Assembly (NCBI GenBank): GCA_023053575.1 | Contig: JAKZAP010000009.1 | Coordinates: forward strand, 14,427,869-14,491,868 | Direction of reading: 5' to 3' | DNA length: 64,000 bases | Origin: Branchinecta lynchi | Taxonomy: Eukaryota; Arthropoda; Branchiopoda; Anostraca; Branchinectidae | In this document: positions 59,204 through 64,000 of the stretch, piece by piece | Numbering within the stretch: position 1 is the stretch's first letter | Layout of the letters: the number at the start of each line of letters is the position of its first letter | Translations under genes and position numbers: made by a program | The notes under the pieces: generated by a model | What the model was told of the DNA's origin: nothing | What the model saw: the letters and a program-made list of their open reading frames with translations, nothing else | The model's database searches: none

Positions 59204-59368
59204 ATGGAGGAGCAGTTCGTCGAGCATTTGTTGAGGAGCCAGTCATCGCTCTCAAACATCAACCTTGCCAGTGGCGGGAAAGAAGAAACGATTGGAGCGC
59301 CATCTGTTTCCCGATTTAGAAGTCACGACGCAGACGACTTATGTCCGCATCAGCAGAAGTTCGACTAA
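59204..59368 (+). CDS. Small accessory ORF a (54 aa), unknown
   Basis: ATG-led and 54 residues, starting MEEQFVEHLLRSQSSLSN. It is mostly polar, with no membrane segment and no known domain. An acceptor-like ttttatattacag ends at 59141, 60 bases upstream, which would allow expression from a spliced transcript as for Gypsy env. That is inference. The ORF is short enough to be chance. Its neighbours (59416 and 60141) and ordinary composition are the only support. Confidence 0.3.
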   Translation: MEEQFVEHLLRSQSSLSNINLASGGKEETIGAPSVSRFRSHDADDLCPHQQKFD

Positions 59369-59415
59369 GGAGCACAGAAGAGCTTAGCTGATAACGGCCC
59401 TGCCCTGCATACAGC

Positions 59416-59916
59416 ATGAAAAGCCAACTAGTTCGACAACGCTTCGCTTCGATAACGCCAACAGAGGAACCGGTAGGGGACGTCAATATGAGCCCTAGGA
59501 GAATCGATGAACGGCTTGCTGACCTTTTCGCGGATGAGGAAGGAGAAGAGGATCAGCATCGCCCTCAGACTCCACCCATGCCAATGGAGGACGGCGAACG
59601 AGCCGAGTCGCCACAGAACGAGGAGCGGCATCGCCCTCACACTCTGCCCATGCCAATGGAGGACGGCGAACGAGCTGAGTTGCCACCGAATCTTGAAGTA
59701 GCCGTAGATGTATTCGCATACGAGGCCATGCCGTTTTCGCCAGCTATTCTACCAGAGGAACCAAGAGGGGACGTAGTCATAAAACCCCTCCCTAGTATTC
59801 CAAGTCGGAGTGCTCCCATACCGCATCCGTGGATGAACGGAGCCGTTAATCAACCATCGTTCATAAGAATTCCTGTCGAATTTTCATCAGAACAGCTAGA
59901 AGCAGTTTTGCCATAA
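59416..59916 (+). CDS. Accessory ORF b (166 aa) with internal duplication, unknown
   Basis: The ORF is acidic and proline-rich. Residues about 47-64 and 70-88 are a tandem duplication around HRP(Q/H)T-PMPMEDGERAE. The C-terminal part carries NQPSFIRIPVEFSSEQ, and a second version of that segment lies in an open frame at about 59988-60045. It has no signal peptide, transmembrane segment or CCHC motif, so it is not an envelope gene by sequence. It sits in the env position of the element, where some LTR elements carry extra genes. Function unknown. Being the longest frame in this 4.5-kb region makes it plausibly coding. Confidence 0.5.
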   Translation: MKSQLVRQRFASITPTEEPVGDVNMSPRRIDERLADLFADEEGEEDQHRPQTPPMPMEDGERAESPQNEERHRPHTLPMPMEDGERAELPPNLEVAVDVFAYEAMPFSPAILPEEPRGDVVIKPLPSIPSRSAPIPHPWMNGAVNQPSFIRIPVEFSSEQLEAVLP

Positions 59917-59919
59917 ACC

Positions 59920-60140
59920 CAGCAGAAGTTATCGACGAGGAACGACTCAACAGAAGTCATCAAGTCAACCGAGTCAGCATCGAGTCAACCAACCATCATT
60001 CGTAACCATTTCGGTCGAGTTTTCATCAGAACAGATGAAGACGAGGAACTACTTAACAGAAGTTATGGACGAGGAACTATTCAACAGAAGTCATCAACGA
60101 GGAACTATTCAACAGAAGTCATCGACGAGAAAGAATTCCG
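59920..60140 (+). repeat. 28-bp tandem repeat in the accessory region
   Basis: Units such as acgaggaactattcaacaga, then agtcatca recur about four times between 59930 and 60130 with decay. The period of 28 shifts the frame at each unit, so it cannot encode one repeated peptide. Confidence 0.75.
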
Positions 60141-60263
60141 ATGGAGGTCACCGTGGATCAGCTTAACGATATTTTTATGCGTCCCGCGAATGCCCGTGCA
60201 AGGCAAGAACTTATGGTCCGGTTGTACCGTTTCGGAATTTTTCACGGTAGTGGGTGTACATAA
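60141..60263 (+). CDS. Small accessory ORF c (40 aa), unknown
   Basis: ATG-led, 40 residues. It contains VDQLNDIFMRPANARARQEL and has a mixed, protein-like composition. It follows the 28-base repeats. No domain is recognised. It may be the remaining end of a larger accessory gene broken by the repeat, or chance. Confidence 0.3.
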   Translation: MEVTVDQLNDIFMRPANARARQELMVRLYRFGIFHGSGCT

Positions 60264-61571
60264 CAGTAACAGTGAACATCGGAATAAGACAATTATAATT
60301 TTTAGTGCTGTTTTGCCGCTTTAACATGTGATTCATGTAAATTATTCGAAGGGCCTCAGGCCACAAATTGTAGTATTTTCCTTTTCAATGAGTGAAGCAT
60401 GCTTGTTTTAAACTTTCAAACGTATTTGAAGGGCCGAAGGCCACGATTTTTCTATTGCTTTATTTGCTGAGCATGCTTATCACATTATCAAATGTATTCA
60501 AATGGCTGAAGAGCCAAGACTATAAATGTATATTAAGAAAAAAAAAAAAAATAAGAAAAAATATATATATATATGTAATAATAATAATAGTAATAAATTA
60601 CTAGATAAAATGAAATAAAATAATTAGTTGTAAAATGTTGTGAGCACAATATGGTAATTTTTGCTTAAGTTGAAGTAGATAAAACGAGATAAAAATAATT
60701 AATTGTAGTATGTGGTGTGTATAATACTGTAAATTTTGCTTAAGTTAAATTAAGAACCGATTTTCATTGGTTCCGATAAAACGAAATAAAAATAATTAAT
60801 TGTTTTATGTCGTGTATATAATATGGAAAATTTTTCTTGTTGTCGGTATTGTAGTGTCGTCGCGAATTAACGTTTGTGTTAACGTAGTTTTCAGTTTGAG
60901 TCGTGACCGCGGTTAAACCAAGTTCCAGATGCGCAAGAATTAATTTAATTGGGAGAGGCATTATTTTTCTTTTAATTCAGATTTTCGCGGGTGTCTTAGT
61001 AATTTGAACTTCATATTGATTCCATTAAAGTAAAAAAAAAATTAATGTTAAAATTAGAAATCAACTTACAATTGTAAAATTATAAGCTAATTGTGTTGCC
61101 ATAAATTATAAATTTAACTTCTTTACGGGTGGGTTAGCCAAGTCAGAACTCGATATTGATTGTATAAAATTAGGTCCTACCCTGAACGAAATTTTCGAAA
61201 GAGGGAAGGGATGCAGACTTTTATTTAATTGCTTCTATTTTATCAGTACATAAAGTACCCTTTTGTCGGGAAAGTATTCAGCATACTATGCCGGGGAGCA
61301 AAAGGTTTCAGGTCTAAAAACTTGCAAACCACCGCTCATGCAAACTTTCGGACAAAAGGAAGGGTAGAGGCTTGTAAAGTTTTGTTTTCATTTTATTGAA
61401 AAGCCGATACTGGAAATGGAACATCTGTCGTAACTGAGTTAGACAGGTTGATCAAAAATTTTAGAATGCAAAAATAAAGTAAGCCAAGTAAAGAGAAGTT
61501 TATAAAAGTCAAGTTCTGGCAGTGGCATAGTTTGTTTTGTCGGGAGTCAAAACCTTGAAAGGGATAACGAG
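60264..61571 (+). other. 3' untranslated region with degenerate repeats
   Basis: gaagggcc(t/g)ca(g/a)gccac-type words recur at about 60337, 60430 and 60505 (decaying ~80-90-base period). Another series, aaaataattaattgt with gtgtataata, recurs at about 60620, 60695 and 60795. No ORF stands out. A purine run gaaaggga (61557-61564) close to the 3' LTR may be the plus-strand primer tract. Confidence 0.55.
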
Positions 61572-62117
61572 TGTTACGGATAGTATTAGGATATTAAATA
61601 TCAAAGTTGATTCCGTAATCTGAAATAATGCGGTCTGAGAAAAGCAACTCCATATTTGGTAATAATTCAAGCCTCGGGACGATGGAAGTAGCCTTATCAG
61701 TTCCCTGTTGTTGAACATCCTCTTCCTGAGTTTTCAGGCACGTTTGATCAGGACTTTGGTTTAATCTTTTGTAGCGACTGCGGTTAGCTCCTACGCAATA
61801 AGCAAGAATAGGAATTTGATGTGAAGCTCGAAGCGAGCAGATGATTCTGGGAGTTGACTGTAGCGAGAAATGTGTCTGTATTATTAGATTACCTTACGTG
61901 TTAACAGAAGCAGGTTGTACTAAAGGAATAAATAAAGTAAGTGTTAAAGAAAAAGAACCGACCTCCCTAAACGAAAGACTACGATCCCTATACGCCTTCG
62001 AAGGGTGAATACTGCTGCCGCTCGAACGCTACCATATAATGATCCCAAGTGGGACATAAGCCGCAGGTCCGAGTATAAAGAGTAATAACAACGGGGCAAG
62101 AACCTCTCATCGGTTTA
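61572..62117 (+). repeat. 3' LTR (546 bp)
   Basis: It matches the 5' LTR with one difference (A at 61869). The duplication AACC follows at 62118-62121. Confidence 0.95.
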
Positions 62118-62121
62118 AACC

Positions 62122-62743
62122 TACTGCACGAAAACACAACACAAAACAAGTTTAACCCCTGTTAGAGAGAGACTCAGATCAGACACTCTAGTTACCCATC
62201 ACTTGTTCACCTAAAACAGGCTTGAAGACATGATCTCAGACATGATGAAAATGCGTTACTCAGTTGCTCTGCTATTCATAATATAATCGATTTTCGTCTA
62301 ACTTTTCTTTCAAAGAGTCTCTAACTCCTTTGTAGTTTGCCTGTCACTTTTTGTTTAGTTCTGGGACGCCGGAATATCTGAATCCCTTCCATGATAATTG
62401 GCAATAGCAAGTTTGTGAGTTTTACATTTTAACTTGTAAACCGTCAATCTTTCCGATTGTTTTGACTGTCTCCTTCACTTTAACTTTTTTTTGCTTGCTT
62501 GAATTAGTTGTTAGGTAGTACAGAACAGGAATGTTTGATGCCCCAAATCTTGTCTCGTCTTGACTTTAAGGATGGGGATGGGTTTTTGTGGAACAAAAGC
62601 TGATGATTGGGTTGGACTAAACAGTGTGATTTATAGACGTTACTTAAATTTTAACTGAAAAGGCAACTCAGTTTCAGATCTGATGTTTGACTACACTGAA
62701 TTATTTTGACTCATCTTTGTGCTTTTGGGATTTGATTTTATGC
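62122..62743. other. No gene seen
   Basis: Sequence between the retrotransposon and R copy G with no recognisable feature. Confidence 0.3.
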
Positions 62744-63746
62744 TTTTGGGATTCCAAAACGTATGTGGAGGGATACCTATGACATCGCAAAAGTTGTCCG
62801 TCTGTCCGTCCGTCCGTCTGTTTGCACGATAACTCTCGAAGGGGTGGAGATATTTTGATCAAACTTGGCATGAGGACTCTTTAGGTCAAGTTCGAAGATG
62901 GGTTATGTAGCTCTATATTTAAGGGTGGGGGAGGGGTCTAAAATTAAGGGCAACAAAAAATATTTTTTAAAAGCTAATGAAATAGTCGAATTAAGGGTAA
63001 GGAGACATGCTGAATCCGAATATGAAATTTATTTTCTCGCCGGAAAAACAGTTCACTCGGAATCCGGTGAAAACCTGAAAAATTGTGAAAACTAGAAGTT
63101 TAATATCAAGTTGATTGGAGGTTCGATTTAGGGGCAATAAAACATGCTGAGCCGGAATATGAAAATTATTTTCTCGCCGGACAATTAGTTCGGCTAGAAT
63201 CTTGCAAAAAGGAGAATTCGTTTAAAGTAAAATTTTTATTTAAATTTGATAAGATGTTCGATTTGCGGGTAAGAAGACATGCTGAATTCGCAAATGACAA
63301 TCATTTTCTCACCGGACGTACAGATCGCTTGAATCCGGCTGAAACCGGAAAATTTGTTAAAAGTAAAAGTTTAATCTGAAGTTGATTAGAGGTTGGATGT
63401 ATGGGTAAGGAGACACGCTGAATTCGTTTTTGAGCTTTAGTTTTTCGCCGGAGAAGTAGTTCCGGAATTCCGCCGAAACCGGAAAATTGGCAGAAGTAAG
63501 GCAGGAAGTTTCGACCTGCTTCGTCAAAATAGATATGAATTAAAGGGGTAAGTAAACACACATGCTGAATCCATATCTGAACTTTGTTTTCTCATATGAT
63601 TAGCTATTTGGCCTTAATCTGTTTCTAAATTTCAGTAGTAAAAGTGTTCAAGGAGTCTGGCGAAGACTGCACCTGGTGAAGACAAGACCCAATTGTCTGG
63701 ATCAAGTTTGAACTTTTGGGATCCCATCGAAACCTTTGGTCTTGTT
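62744..63746 (+). repeat. Composite repeat R, copy G
   Basis: The head ttttgggattccaaaacg is at 62744, followed by gtccgtctgtccgtcc and the core motif. Array units are marked by acatgctga-type words at about 63005, 63143 and 63278, and the tail is gggatcccatcgaaacc, then ggtcttgtt. It is close to copy A, and both share the aaacttggcatgaggactct variant. Confidence 0.85.
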
Positions 63747-64000
63747 TCACCCGGTGCTCTAGTAGTAACGTTCAGAATGTGACAACAAAAGCTTTTCCAT
63801 GTTTTACGGACGCGAAGCAAACTGATCGGATATGGGATCGACTAAAAGCAGGAAGGGAAAGGCAAGAGAAAACCAGGAAAGAATACTAATACCAGGAAGG
63901 GCAAACTAAAACGAGGAAAGAATTAGCAGGAATCGAGGATTCGAAAAACTGGCAAGCCTTTCCTCTGTTTAGTATCCCGTGAAGGGTCGGAAACTTACAT

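Larger units (their letters stand above)
50143..62117 (+). mobile_element. Full-length Ty3/Gypsy LTR retrotransposon (11,975 bp)
   Basis: Order: 5' LTR, primer-binding region, gag, -1 shift, pol (protease, reverse transcriptase, RNase H, integrase with zinc finger and GPY/F module), a long post-pol region, short polypurine tract, 3' LTR. AACC is duplicated on both sides (50139-50142 and 62118-62121). The order RT-RNase H-integrase and the GPY/F module identify Ty3/Gypsy. One LTR difference in 546 bases indicates a recent insertion, yet pol is broken. Confidence 0.96.

Noticed and set aside
57068..61571. An envelope gene, which would make the element retrovirus-like
   Set aside because: No ORF with a signal peptide, transmembrane helix or furin-type site. 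The longest ORF is acidic and soluble-looking.

Overview
The window reads as non-coding, transposon-rich DNA from an animal, most likely an invertebrate. I base this on a canonical metazoan-type U6 snRNA gene, a nuclear tRNA-Asp(GTC) gene with split promoter boxes, a Ty3/Gypsy (Metaviridae-type) LTR retrotransposon, and many miniature inverted-repeat elements with eukaryotic target duplications. I cannot name the species. No intact host protein-coding gene is convincing. A degraded, exon-like stretch at 18.56-20.49 kb is the best candidate for a host gene or pseudogene.

Right part (50.1-62.1 kb): one complete, recently inserted Ty3/Gypsy element of about 12 kb, with 546-bp LTRs that differ at one base and a 4-bp AACC duplication. 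Gag has three zinc knuckles. Pol follows by a -1 shift at the heptamer TTTAAAC and carries protease, reverse transcriptase, RNase H and integrase. The integrase reading frame is broken twice, by an inferred deletion of about 23 bases between the first two catalytic Asp codons and by a one-base indel at a G run. About 4.5 kb lies between pol and the 3' LTR. It holds no recognisable envelope gene but has a cluster of small unfamiliar ORFs and internal repeats.

Rest of the window: seven copies of a composite repeat (here 'R': a head with CCGTCTGTC-type repeats, a ~137-bp tandem array, and a tail containing GGGATCCC); several copies of a second composite family ('P': 280-435-bp internal units and ends with GGCACTTG/CAAGTGCC); a third family ('Q') at 28-30 kb and 37.5-47.4 kb; and a TTAA-flanked element that carries R in two places and lacks it in a third. 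Smaller elements with visible ends are an hAT-type MITE with an 8-bp duplication (33.1 kb), a TTA-flanked Harbinger-type MITE (8.4 kb), an hAT-like insertion in a poly-G run (41.3-44.5 kb) and several hairpin elements.

The most unusual single structure is a 1.3-kb near-perfect palindrome at 17.24-18.54 kb. It has an exact 9-bp target duplication, and its arms are built from about eleven regularly spaced short units with conserved ends and variable centres (a Foldback/Mutator-like element). R and P, otherwise unrelated, share a 40-base core motif. Many open frames in this window are translations of these repeats and are not listed as genes.
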